The notes beneath the pieces are model-generated. The model searched no databases. It was not told the DNA's origin and worked only from the letters and a program-made list of their open reading frames with translations. Shown piece after piece: positions 1 through 6,185 of a stretch of 9,264 nt of DNA. How positions within the stretch are numbered: the stretch's first letter is position 1; each line of letters opens with the position of its first letter. This DNA is from Citricoccus sp. WCRC_4 (GTDB lineage Bacteria; Actinomycetota; Actinomycetes; Actinomycetales; Micrococcaceae), in assembly GCA_026645375.1 (NCBI GenBank), contig JAPFFX010000145.1:1-9264 (forward strand), in the 5' to 3' direction. Position numbers and translations under genes: made by a program.

Positions 1-38
1 ACCGGCGACAGGGCCGGGGCCCGGTCGGGAGGGGTCAT
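1..38 (-). CDS. Possible 5' end of a divergent gene, cut by the window edge
   Basis: On the minus strand an ATG at 38-36 opens a frame reading MTPPDRAPALSP that runs off the left edge. Eleven of its first twelve codons end in G or C, as in the real genes here, and in-frame TGA and TAA stops lie a short way upstream, so the ATG is a sensible start. Only AGGA, two bases from the ATG, could act as a ribosome site, which is weak. The divergent arrangement fits the plus-strand promoter at 78-106. Thirteen codons are too few to name a product, and this could be non-coding. Confidence 0.3.
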   Translation of the reverse strand, partial: MTPPDRAPALSP

Positions 39-77
39 GGTCCTGCACAAGCGACAGGTTACGTCACTGACCTGCCG

Positions 78-106
78 TTATCATTCGGTGACCTCCCGGC
101 TATACT
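78..106 (+). promoter_or_regulatory. Sigma70-type promoter of the 604-residue membrane protein gene
   Basis: TTATCA (78-83, 4 of 6 matches to TTGACA) and TATACT (101-106, 5 of 6 to TATAAT) are separated by 17 bp. Transcription would start near 112-114. That leaves only about 6 nt before the upstream TTG at 119, but about 42 nt before the GTG at 155, which has its own SD. The promoter therefore favours the GTG start. Confidence 0.55.
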
Positions 107-154
107 GGACTCCGGCCATTGGGCCCGAACCGACCCCCATCGACAGGTGACCGA

Positions 155-1969
155 GTGCGAGTTGTATCCGGAGTAGTGGCCCTCCTGCTGGGCATCGCAG
201 CCCTGCTGGGCGCCAGCGGACTGCAGACGATCTGGGCCCCTCCGGAGACCATGACGGCCTCCGTGGGCCAGGATCCCGCCGAGGCGCCGCTGACGGTGAT
301 CACCTCCGGCATCGACGCGGTGGACGAGGACCCGGTGGAGTTCACGCTGACCGGTGAGGGATCCTTCAACGTCATGCTCGGGCGGGAACGCGATGTCCAG
401 GCCTGGGTGGGGGACGCGGCCCACAACACCGTCACCGGGATCACCACGGACGTCCCTCGCGACGAGGCCCCGCGCATCGAGGTCGAGCACTCCGAGGGCC
501 AGGCCACGGTACCGAACCCCAAGGGCTCCGACCTCTGGCTCGACGTGCAGGAGGGCCAGGACCGCCTGGAGCAGCGGTGGAGCGTCCCCTCGGACGGGGA
601 CTGGGCACTGCTCGTCGCCCGGGACGGCACCGAGCCTGCACCCACCGAGATGACGGTCACCTGGACCAACCGCGTCGGCGACAGCCCCTGGATCGTGCCG
701 CTCTACGTCATCGGTGGGCTGCTCGTCCTGGTCGGGCTCGCACTGCTCGCCTGGGCCCTCGTCCGGCGCGTGCGCGGTCCCCACGGTGGTTCCGGGAGCC
801 CGGCCACGCCGGCGGGCGGTCCGACGCCGCCGCGCACCACCCCGGGCGCGACCGGTGCCGGGTCCACCGCAGGCACCGCGTCCAGGACGTCCGCGGACGC
901 CGTCCCGGCACGCCCGGCACCCGCAGCGCCGTCGCGCCGGACCGCCCGCGGGATCGGCGCGGGCCTGGCGGTGCTGGCCCTCGGCCTGTCCGGGGTCGCC
1001 CCGGCCGGCGCCGCCACACCGGCCACCGCCGAGGCCTCACCGTCCGCACCCGCCGACTCGCCCGACGACCAGGCCTACCCCGTCCTGACGGACATCCAGC
1101 TTGAACGGATCCTGGGCAAGGTCTCCCAGACGGTCAAGGCGGGGGACTCCGCGCAGGACGCGAAGAAGCTCAGGCCGCGCGTCGCCGAGCACGCGCTCGA
1201 GATGCGCTCCCTGAACTACCGCAACCGCAAGATCGACGACTCGGTGCCGGCGCCGGAGCCGGTCGCGGCATCCTCCGTGCTCTCGGCGGTGGCGGTCTCC
1301 GAGCCCTCCTTCCCGCGGACGGCCATGGCCATCACGGAGGGCGAGGGCAACAGCACGCCCCAGATCCTGATGCTGCGCCAGGACTCGGCGCGCAGCCAGT
1401 ACCGCCTGGTGGCCAACGCCCCGATGACCCCCGGGGCCCAGCTGCCGGCCGGCAGTCTGGACCAGGCCGGCGTCGAGGTCCTGGAATCGGCCGACGCCGA
1501 GGGACTGGTGATGGCCCCCGGCCATGCCGTCACGGGCACGGCGCGTTACCTCAGCGACTCCGGCGACGACTTCTCGCAGCAGTTCGAGCCCAACCCCTAC
1601 GTGGACGCGGTCCACGAGTACCAGGAGGGGCTGGTCGCGAACGCCGGTGACGCCCGCTTCACGTTCCGGCGCCAGTCCGTGCCCGATTCCGTGGTGGGGC
1701 TGCGGCTGGCGGACGGTTCGGCGATCGTGTTCGGCGATCTCTACGCACGGACCATCGCCCGCCCCAAGGAGGCCGGCGGCACCGTGATCGTGGACGAACT
1801 CGCCGCCGAACTGCGCGGTGGCGGCCGCGCGACCCGCAACGGCGTGCAGATGACGTACCGTGAGGTCTTGGCCCTGCACGTCCCGGCTGCCGGTGCGAGC
1901 GGGGACGATGCCAGGATCTCCCTCGTGGGCATGGCCGACGAACTGCGCACGGTGAATTTCCTGTACTGA
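155..1969 (+). CDS. Two-module membrane-anchored protein of unknown function (604 aa)
   Basis: I do not recognise a characterised family. With the GTG start, residues 3-23 form a transmembrane segment or uncleaved signal anchor. Residues 24-178 form an acidic, beta-rich-looking region that should lie outside the membrane. Residues 179-203 are a second membrane helix followed by Arg-rich VRRVR. Residues 205-260 are a Pro/Ala/Thr/Gly linker. Residues 263-288 (Arg-Arg, a hydrophobic stretch, then an APAGA-A site) look like an internal signal peptide or third membrane segment. The rest, to 604, is a soluble domain rich in Val, Ala and Asp, probably also extracytoplasmic. GTG155 was chosen over TTG119 because AGGTGA (145-150) lies 4 nt before it and the promoter at 78-106 leaves no room for an SD before TTG119. 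The C-terminal half may match an actinobacterial domain of unknown function (I half-recall DUF8094), but this is unverified. The gene lies 70 bp upstream of the YbbN-like gene and is probably cotranscribed with it. Coding status is secure; function is open. Confidence 0.85.
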   Translation: MRVVSGVVALLLGIAALLGASGLQTIWAPPETMTASVGQDPAEAPLTVITSGIDAVDEDPVEFTLTGEGSFNVMLGRERDVQAWVGDAAHNTVTGITTDVPRDEAPRIEVEHSEGQATVPNPKGSDLWLDVQEGQDRLEQRWSVPSDGDWALLVARDGTEPAPTEMTVTWTNRVGDSPWIVPLYVIGGLLVLVGLALLAWALVRRVRGPHGGSGSPATPAGGPTPPRTTPGATGAGSTAGTASRTSADAVPARPAPAAPSRRTARGIGAGLAVLALGLSGVAPAGAATPATAEASPSAPADSPDDQAYPVLTDIQLERILGKVSQTVKAGDSAQDAKKLRPRVAEHALEMRSLNYRNRKIDDSVPAPEPVAASSVLSAVAVSEPSFPRTAMAITEGEGNSTPQILMLRQDSARSQYRLVANAPMTPGAQLPAGSLDQAGVEVLESADAEGLVMAPGHAVTGTARYLSDSGDDFSQQFEPNPYVDAVHEYQEGLVANAGDARFTFRRQSVPDSVVGLRLADGSAIVFGDLYARTIARPKEAGGTVIVDELAAELRGGGRATRNGVQMTYREVLALHVPAAGASGDDARISLVGMADELRTVNFLY

Positions 1970-1973
1970 CGAT

Positions 1974-2007
1974 CCGCCGGTCCGGCCCGAGCAGCCGGGT
2001 CCGGCGG
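1974..2007 (+). other. Intercistronic hairpin
   Basis: Bases 1974-1986 pair with 1994-2007 to give a 13-bp stem with one bulged C (2002), two G-U pairs and a 7-nt loop, starting 5 bp after the preceding stop codon. No T-tract follows and the next gene's SD is only 16 bp away. It could be an attenuator, an mRNA 3'-end stabiliser or a weak terminator. High GC makes chance stems common, so confidence is low. Confidence 0.35.
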
Positions 2008-2039
2008 CCGACCGAGACGACCGAGGAGAACACGGGAGC

Positions 2040-3008
2040 ATGTCACAGCAGCCTGGAGCGATGCCGTCCCACCTGCGCGGAGCGGTGGACCTGTCCGGAC
2101 TCAAGCAACGTCCGGCGCCTGCCGCCGGTGCGGCCCCGTCCGAGCCGGCCGCCGGCGTCCCGGCCGACGGCAGCTGGGTCCTGGACGGGGCCCGTCAGGG
2201 GGACCTCCAGCAGCTGGTCCAGCTCTCGGGCCGGGTCCCGGTCCTGATCCACCTGGCGATACCGTCAGATCCGGTCAGCGGCCAGCTCGACGCCCTGGTC
2301 GCCCCCGAGGTCGACCGCCGCGGCGGGCGGCTCGTGCTGGCGCGGGTCGATGCCGAGGCCGAGCCGCAGGCCCTCCAGGTCTTCGGACTGCCCGCCGGGC
2401 CCGCCGTCGTCGCGGTGCTGGCCGGGCAGCCGGTCCCGGTGCTGAACCAGGCGGTGCCCGCCGAACAGCTCAGCCAACTCATCGACGAGCTCCTCGCCGC
2501 CGCCGCCCAGAACGGCGTGAGCGGAACGGTCCCCCCGCTGGGGCCGCCGCGGGACCATACGGGCGCCCCGGCCGAGGCACCGGCCGAGCCATCCCTGCCG
2601 CCGCTGCACCAGGAGGCGATCGACGCCATCGACCGCGGTGACTACGACGCCGCCCTGGACGCCTATCGGCGGGCCCTGACGGAGAACCCCGGCGACGAGG
2701 ACGCGAAGGCCGGCCTCGCCCACGCGGGATTATTCGCCCGGACGGCTGCCATGGACGCGGCAACCGTACGCGAGCGGGCGGCCACCGCTCCGGACGACGT
2801 GCAGGCCCAGATCGACGTGGCCGACCTCGACCTCCTCGGTGGGCACGTCGAAGACGCCTTCAACCGGCTGGTGCGCTTCATCGCCGCCCACCCGGGCACC
2901 GAGCGCGACCCCGCCCGGGAGCACCTGGTGGACCTGTACACGGTGGTGGGGGACCAGGATCCCCGTACCCAGGCATCGCGGAAGGCCCTGGCCCGCGCCC
3001 TGTTCTGA
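2040..3008 (+). CDS. YbbN/CnoX-like protein: cysteine-free thioredoxin fold plus TPR region
   Basis: This probably acts as a cytosolic chaperone-like holdase or protein-binding adaptor. Residues 1-45 are a Pro/Ala-rich tail. Residues about 46-155 read as a thioredoxin-like domain: a hydrophobic strand around 66-74 runs into IPSDPVSG (74-81) where the CxxC motif would sit, and Pro121 is in the cis-proline position of a GLPAGPAVVAVLAGQ strand-turn-strand. A Pro-rich linker follows. Residues 190-231 are a clear tetratricopeptide repeat (EAIDAIDRGDYDAALDAYRRAL) and further helical repeats reach the end at 322. The whole protein has no cysteine, so redox chemistry is excluded; E. coli YbbN likewise has an incomplete CxxC. 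The ATG at 2040 is preceded by GAGGAG (2023-2028), 11 nt away. The membrane-protein gene lies 70 bp upstream and a strong inverted repeat follows the stop. The fold assignment is firm; the client proteins are unknown. Confidence 0.88.
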   Translation: MSQQPGAMPSHLRGAVDLSGLKQRPAPAAGAAPSEPAAGVPADGSWVLDGARQGDLQQLVQLSGRVPVLIHLAIPSDPVSGQLDALVAPEVDRRGGRLVLARVDAEAEPQALQVFGLPAGPAVVAVLAGQPVPVLNQAVPAEQLSQLIDELLAAAAQNGVSGTVPPLGPPRDHTGAPAEAPAEPSLPPLHQEAIDAIDRGDYDAALDAYRRALTENPGDEDAKAGLAHAGLFARTAAMDAATVRERAATAPDDVQAQIDVADLDLLGGHVEDAFNRLVRFIAAHPGTERDPAREHLVDLYTVVGDQDPRTQASRKALARALF

Positions 3009-3010
3009 GC

Positions 3011-3058
3011 CCGGACGGCCATGACCCACGTGTCATGACTCAAGTCATGGCCGTCCGG
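3011..3058 (+). terminator. Perfect 15-bp inverted repeat, likely terminator
   Basis: CCGGACGGCCATGAC (3011-3025) and its exact complement (3044-3058) flank an 18-nt loop, starting 2 bp after the stop codon of the YbbN-like gene. No T-tract follows, as is common for actinobacterial hairpin terminators. The loop carries a further GTCATGAC palindrome (3032-3039) that could pair with either arm, so alternative folds exist. It separates the first two-gene unit from the ABC exporter. A protein-binding operator is an alternative reading. Confidence 0.65.
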
Positions 3059-3094
3059 TCCGTGGCGCACCCAGGCGCTGACCCGGGCACTTGC

Positions 3095-3100
3095 TACGGT
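3095..3100 (+). promoter_or_regulatory. -10 element placing transcription start at the ABC ATPase ATG
   Basis: TACGGT fits the actinobacterial TAnnnT -10 pattern and ends 7 nt before the ATG at 3108. Transcription should then begin at or next to the A of the ATG, giving a leaderless mRNA. No SD-like purine run lies in the intervening CGGTCCC, and no good -35 is visible at 16-18 bp. Confidence 0.5.
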
Positions 3101-3107
3101 CGGTCCC

Positions 3108-3959
3108 ATGAGCCTTCCCGACAGCCCCGGTGCCCCGGTGGGCACCGACCACCCCGCCCCGCTGCCCACCGGCCGCCCCGACGCCGGGGTGCAGGAGCTG
3201 CCAGACCCGCACACCGCCATCGCGATCCGCGGGCTGGCCAAGCGCTTCGGGGAGAAGATCGCCGTCAACGGCATCTCCCTGGACGTGCCCGCGGGGTCGT
3301 TCTACGGACTGGTGGGTCCCAACGGGGCCGGCAAGACCACGGCCATGTCCATGGCCACGGGCCTGCTCCGCCCGGACCACGGACGGGTCTGGATCCATGG
3401 CACGGACGTCTGGGAGGAACCGCTGGCCGCCAAGCGGCGGATGGGCGTCCTGGCGGACGGCGTGCGATTGTTCGACCGGCTGACCGGTGAGCAGCTGGTG
3501 ACCTACTCGGGCCTGCTGCGCGGACTCGACCGCCAGACCGTGGCCGAGCGCACCGCCGACCTGCTGCGCGTCATGGACCTCTCCCAGGACGCCGGCAAGC
3601 TCGTGGTCGACTACTCGGCGGGCATGACCAAGAAGGTCGCGCTGGCCTCCGCCATGATCCACGCGCCCAAGGTGCTGGTCCTGGACGAGCCGTTCGAGGC
3701 GGTCGATCCCGTCTCGGCGGCCAACATCCGGGACATCCTGGCCCAATTCGTCGCCTCCGGCGGCACGGTCGTGGTCTCCAGCCACGTCATGGACCTCGTC
3801 CAGCGCATGTGCGACCACGTGGCCGTCATCGCCGAGGGCAACCTGCTCGCCGCCGGCACGGTCGACGAGGTCCGAGCGGGCAGGTCCCTGGAGGACCGGT
3901 TCGTGGACCTCGTGGGCGGCCGCACGAACGGGGAGGGGCTGTCATGGTTGCACACCTGA
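3108..3959 (+). CDS. ABC transporter ATP-binding protein (ABC-2/exporter type)
   Basis: This is the cytoplasmic ATPase that powers the membrane protein encoded next to it, probably for export; the substrate is unknown. In order: a Pro-rich N-terminal tail (1-35), the Walker A GPNGAGKTT (70-78), the signature YSAGMTKK (169-176) in place of LSGGQ, Walker B VLVLDEP (189-195), the D-loop EAVD (197-200) and the switch His226 in SSHVMD. The Q-loop reads MGVLADGVRLFDRL (112-125) and has no glutamine at the usual place. Similar replacements occur in ABC-2-type ATPases (an E or D instead of Q), so this is probably a lineage trait rather than inactivation. At 283 residues it has the normal length for a stand-alone ATPase. 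The ATG lacks an SD but sits 7 nt after TACGGT, consistent with leaderless translation. The 3' end overlaps the permease gene by 16 bp, so the two are translationally coupled. Confidence 0.93.
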   Translation: MSLPDSPGAPVGTDHPAPLPTGRPDAGVQELPDPHTAIAIRGLAKRFGEKIAVNGISLDVPAGSFYGLVGPNGAGKTTAMSMATGLLRPDHGRVWIHGTDVWEEPLAAKRRMGVLADGVRLFDRLTGEQLVTYSGLLRGLDRQTVAERTADLLRVMDLSQDAGKLVVDYSAGMTKKVALASAMIHAPKVLVLDEPFEAVDPVSAANIRDILAQFVASGGTVVVSSHVMDLVQRMCDHVAVIAEGNLLAAGTVDEVRAGRSLEDRFVDLVGGRTNGEGLSWLHT

Positions 3960-5518
3960 TGCGCATGAAACTGGCGATCACCGTCAACGGGTGGAAGCGC
4001 AGCACGCTCCACTTGGTGATGTCGATCTTCCTCATCGCCTACCTGGTCCTCGTGCTGGCGATGTGGGGCGTCGGCGCCGCCTTCCTGCCGGACCTCGAGG
4101 TGCAGTGGCGGGGGACCGTCCTGACGCTGGCCGGCGCCGCCGCCGTGCTCGGCTGGATCGTGATCCCCGTGTTCTTCACCGGGGTGGACATGACGCTGGA
4201 CCCGGCCAACTTCGCCACCTTCGGCATCCCGTCCCGCACGCTCGTGCCCGGCCTGGCGCTGGCCGGACTGGTCACGGTGCCGGGGGCGGCGACCCTCATC
4301 GCCTACCTGCTCTCGTCCCTGGCCTGGCGCGACTCGTGGCCGGCCCTGATCACGGCGATCCCGACGGCGATCCTGGGGGCCCTGTTCTGCATCTGCGTCT
4401 CCTACGCGGTCACCGGGCTGCTGGCGGCGTTCACCGGGCGGCGGCGCATCCGTGAGATCGTGTCCATCATCGCCCTGGTCCCGCTCATGCTCAGCGGCGT
4501 GATCCTGTCCGGCATCGTCGATTCCGTGGAGGCCGCCGCAGACCGGTTGCCGGAGATCGCCGCGATCATCGCCTGGACGCCCCTGGGCTCGTTCACGGCC
4601 GCGCCCTGGGCGGCCGCCGAGGGCCGGTACGGCGAGGCGGTGGGCCAGGGGCTGCTCTGTCTCGCCTGGGTGGCCGGCGCCGTCTGGCTCTGGCAGCTCG
4701 CCGTCAACCGCAGCTACACCCAGGCGCGCGGATCCGGATCCGCCGCCCGCGCCTCCAAGGCAGGGCTCGGTCTGCTGGGCCGGCTGCCCGGCACGCCGGC
4801 CGGGGCGATCGCCGCCCGGTCGATCATCTACTGGCTCAAGGACCCGCGCTACTCGGCCTCGCTCATGGCCGTGCCCCTGATGCTGGTGTTGTTCTGGTTC
4901 CTGGGTTCACAGTCCGGTGACTACTCCCTGATGCTGTTCATGGGCCCGGTCACCGGGTTCATGCTCGGCTACGCGATCTCCGCGGACATCGCCTATGACA
5001 GCTCCGCGTTCGCCCTGCACGTGACCGCCGGGGTCTCCGGCCGGGACGACCGCGTCGGCCGGGTCGGGGCGCTGTTGCTGTGGGCCCTGCCCCTGACACT
5101 CGTCCTGACGCTGGCCACCACCTGGATGGCGGGGACCTGGGACCTGTTGCCGGGGCTGATCGGCCTGGCGGCGGGTGCACTGCTCACCGGCGCGGGCGTG
5201 TCCGCGGTGTCCTCGGCCCGCTTCATCTACCCGGTGCCGAAGCCGGGGGACAGCCCCTTCGCGACCCCGGAGGGCTCCGCCATGCGGATGCTGCTGGTCT
5301 CACTGGGCTCGATGGTGGTCCTCGGGCTGCTGGTGCTGCCCGAGCTCATCCTGTTCGTCGTCGCCCTGCTGACCGGCAACATCCTCTTCCAGTGGCTCAC
5401 CCTGGTCGTCGGACTCGGGCTGGGGCTGTCCGTGCTGTGGCTCGGCATCCGCTGGGGCAGCCGCTGGTTCGACCGTGCCCAGGCGGAGACCTACCAGTCC
5501 GTGCTGAAGTTCGCGTGA
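3944..5518 (+). CDS. ABC transporter permease, about 12 TM segments
   Basis: This is the membrane partner of the preceding ATPase. The 524 residues contain about twelve hydrophobic segments in two groups of six: roughly 22-47, 56-79, 98-125, 130-160, 168-188 and a sixth near 230-252, then six more from about residue 303 to 510. A positively charged, Gly/Ser-rich cytoplasmic linker (about 258-300) separates them, and the second half opens with KDPRYSASL (D300). This looks like a fused pair of ABC-2-type six-helix units, so one polypeptide could supply the whole channel. The ATG at 3944 was chosen because GGAGG (3932-3936) lies 7 nt before it. The open frame extends upstream to 3809, but that part lies inside the ATPase gene and reads as low-complexity Arg-rich shadow. 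An in-frame ATG at 3959 (TGATG overlap with the ATPase stop) is a second option. The 90 bp after the stop contain no clear terminator. The transported substrate cannot be told from sequence. Confidence 0.92.
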   Translation: MVAHLMRMKLAITVNGWKRSTLHLVMSIFLIAYLVLVLAMWGVGAAFLPDLEVQWRGTVLTLAGAAAVLGWIVIPVFFTGVDMTLDPANFATFGIPSRTLVPGLALAGLVTVPGAATLIAYLLSSLAWRDSWPALITAIPTAILGALFCICVSYAVTGLLAAFTGRRRIREIVSIIALVPLMLSGVILSGIVDSVEAAADRLPEIAAIIAWTPLGSFTAAPWAAAEGRYGEAVGQGLLCLAWVAGAVWLWQLAVNRSYTQARGSGSAARASKAGLGLLGRLPGTPAGAIAARSIIYWLKDPRYSASLMAVPLMLVLFWFLGSQSGDYSLMLFMGPVTGFMLGYAISADIAYDSSAFALHVTAGVSGRDDRVGRVGALLLWALPLTLVLTLATTWMAGTWDLLPGLIGLAAGALLTGAGVSAVSSARFIYPVPKPGDSPFATPEGSAMRMLLVSLGSMVVLGLLVLPELILFVVALLTGNILFQWLTLVVGLGLGLSVLWLGIRWGSRWFDRAQAETYQSVLKFA

Positions 5519-5568
5519 ACCCGGACCGGGAGGGCCGGTGGCGGCGGGACGGAACCGGGCTCGGCCGG

Positions 5569-5582
5569 ACCGGCGTGCCGGT
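5569..5582 (+). repeat. Small palindrome between permease and DUF3039 genes
   Basis: ACCGGCGTGCCGGT is a perfect 6+2+6 inverted repeat (as RNA, a 5-bp stem with a CGTG loop). It lies 14 bp upstream of the TAGACT -10 element, near the usual -35 position. It could be a weak terminator for the permease or an operator for the next gene. The surrounding 5519-5608 stretch is rich in CCGG words, so chance is a real possibility. Confidence 0.3.
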
Positions 5583-5595
5583 GACCGCGGACCGG

Positions 5596-5601
5596 TAGAC
5601 T
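5596..5601 (+). promoter_or_regulatory. -10 element placing transcription start at the DUF3039 gene ATG
   Basis: TAGACT (TAnnnT, 4 of 6 to TATAAT) ends 7 nt before the ATG at 5609, the same geometry as at the ABC ATPase gene. This predicts a leaderless or nearly leaderless transcript. No convincing -35 is visible at 16-18 bp. Confidence 0.55.
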
Positions 5602-5608
5602 GGGGCGC

Positions 5609-5968
5609 ATGAGTCTGCCTGCCGAGCCCGATCTGAACGACCCCGGAGCACCGCAGGGTCCCGGCAGCGCCGGGGCCGCCGTGCTGGACCGCCAGGAGCA
5701 ACTGCAGGACGCCGAACCGGGCGACCACGAGCGCTTCTCCCACTATGTCCGCAAGGAGAAGATCATGGAGTCCGCCGTCACCGGCGCCCCCGTGGTCGCC
5801 CTGTGTGGCAAGGTCTGGACGCCGGGGCGGGACCCGGAGCGCTTTCCGGTCTGCCCGGAGTGCAAGGAGATCTACGACGGCCTCAAGGGGCCGAAGGACG
5901 GCGGCTCCGGCAGCGAGGGTTCCGGCGGCGGCCGCCGTGGCTGGTTCGGCGGCCGAGGCCGCGACTGA
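5609..5968 (+). CDS. DUF3039 family protein, small Cys/His protein
   Basis: The function is unknown. The core matches what I know of the actinobacterial DUF3039 family: an acidic variable N-terminus (1-36), then GDHERFSHYVRKEKIMES, VVALCGKVWTPGRDPERF and VCPECKEIYDGLKG. His45, Cys66 and the CPEC pair Cys82/Cys85 (perhaps His40 as well) could form one zinc site; this is inferred from spacing, not shown. The last 25 residues are Gly/Ser/Arg-rich with aromatic residues (GGGRRGWFGGRGRD), which would suit nucleic-acid or loose protein contact. At 119 residues the protein is somewhat longer than the core because of both tails. The start follows TAGACT by 7 nt with no proper SD. A hairpin ends the gene 6 bp after the stop, so it is probably monocistronic, although the helicase lies next on the same strand. 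Confidence 0.9.
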   Translation: MSLPAEPDLNDPGAPQGPGSAGAAVLDRQEQLQDAEPGDHERFSHYVRKEKIMESAVTGAPVVALCGKVWTPGRDPERFPVCPECKEIYDGLKGPKDGGSGSEGSGGGRRGWFGGRGRD

Positions 5969-5973
5969 CCCAC

Positions 5974-5995
5974 GGCCCGGCGTTCGTGCCGGGCC
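5974..5995 (+). terminator. Hairpin terminator after the DUF3039 gene
   Basis: GGCCCGGC (5974-5981) pairs perfectly with GCCGGGCC (5988-5995) around the 6-nt loop GTTCGT, starting 6 bp after the stop codon. All 8 stem pairs are G-C. No T-tract follows, so it would be a U-less actinobacterial-type terminator. Confidence 0.6.
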
Positions 5996-6185
5996 TGCCC
6001 GGCCGCGCGGGTGAGCCGGCGCTCCTCGGTGACGCGCCGCCGTCGGGCCCGATGACCTGACGCGCGCCCACCCCCGTTCCGGGTCGCCCCGGCACGCCCT
6101 CCGCATGGCCCTGCCGTGCCCACCGCGCTGCTTGTCCACCGCATCCCTGCACCGTCCCCCCGCCTGAGGAGGCCAGCAAAGCTCC
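5996..6185. other. Intergenic stretch without a recognisable gene
   Basis: These 190 bp hold no open frame with typical start, SD and codon pattern. Visible elements are a 6-bp inverted repeat CGGCGC/GCGCCG (6017-6022 and 6034-6039) with an 11-nt loop, and the helicase SD GAGGAGG (6166-6172). The second half (about 6061-6165) is unusually C-rich on the plus strand. I cannot place a -10 element, so the helicase promoter is not identified. Confidence 0.6.

Noticed and set aside
119..154. TTG at 119 as start of the first gene (616 aa)
   Set aside because: No SD precedes it and the likely transcription start is only about 6 nt upstream. The GTG at 155 has AGGTGA 4 nt away and leads straight into the membrane segment.
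1037..2104. A 355-residue minus-strand open frame opposite the first gene
   Set aside because: It has no recognisable domain and His/Arg/Gly-biased composition. It crosses the intergenic region and the next gene's start, and it lacks an SD-supported start.
3809..3943. N-terminal extension of the permease to 569 residues
   Set aside because: It lies inside the ATPase gene and translates as Arg/Gly-rich low complexity. The ATG at 3944 has a well-spaced GGAGG.
4734..4747. Tandem GGATCC GGATCC inside the permease gene
   Set aside because: It encodes a Gly-Ser-Gly-Ser part of the linker in a continuous reading frame, with no sign of a junction or insertion.
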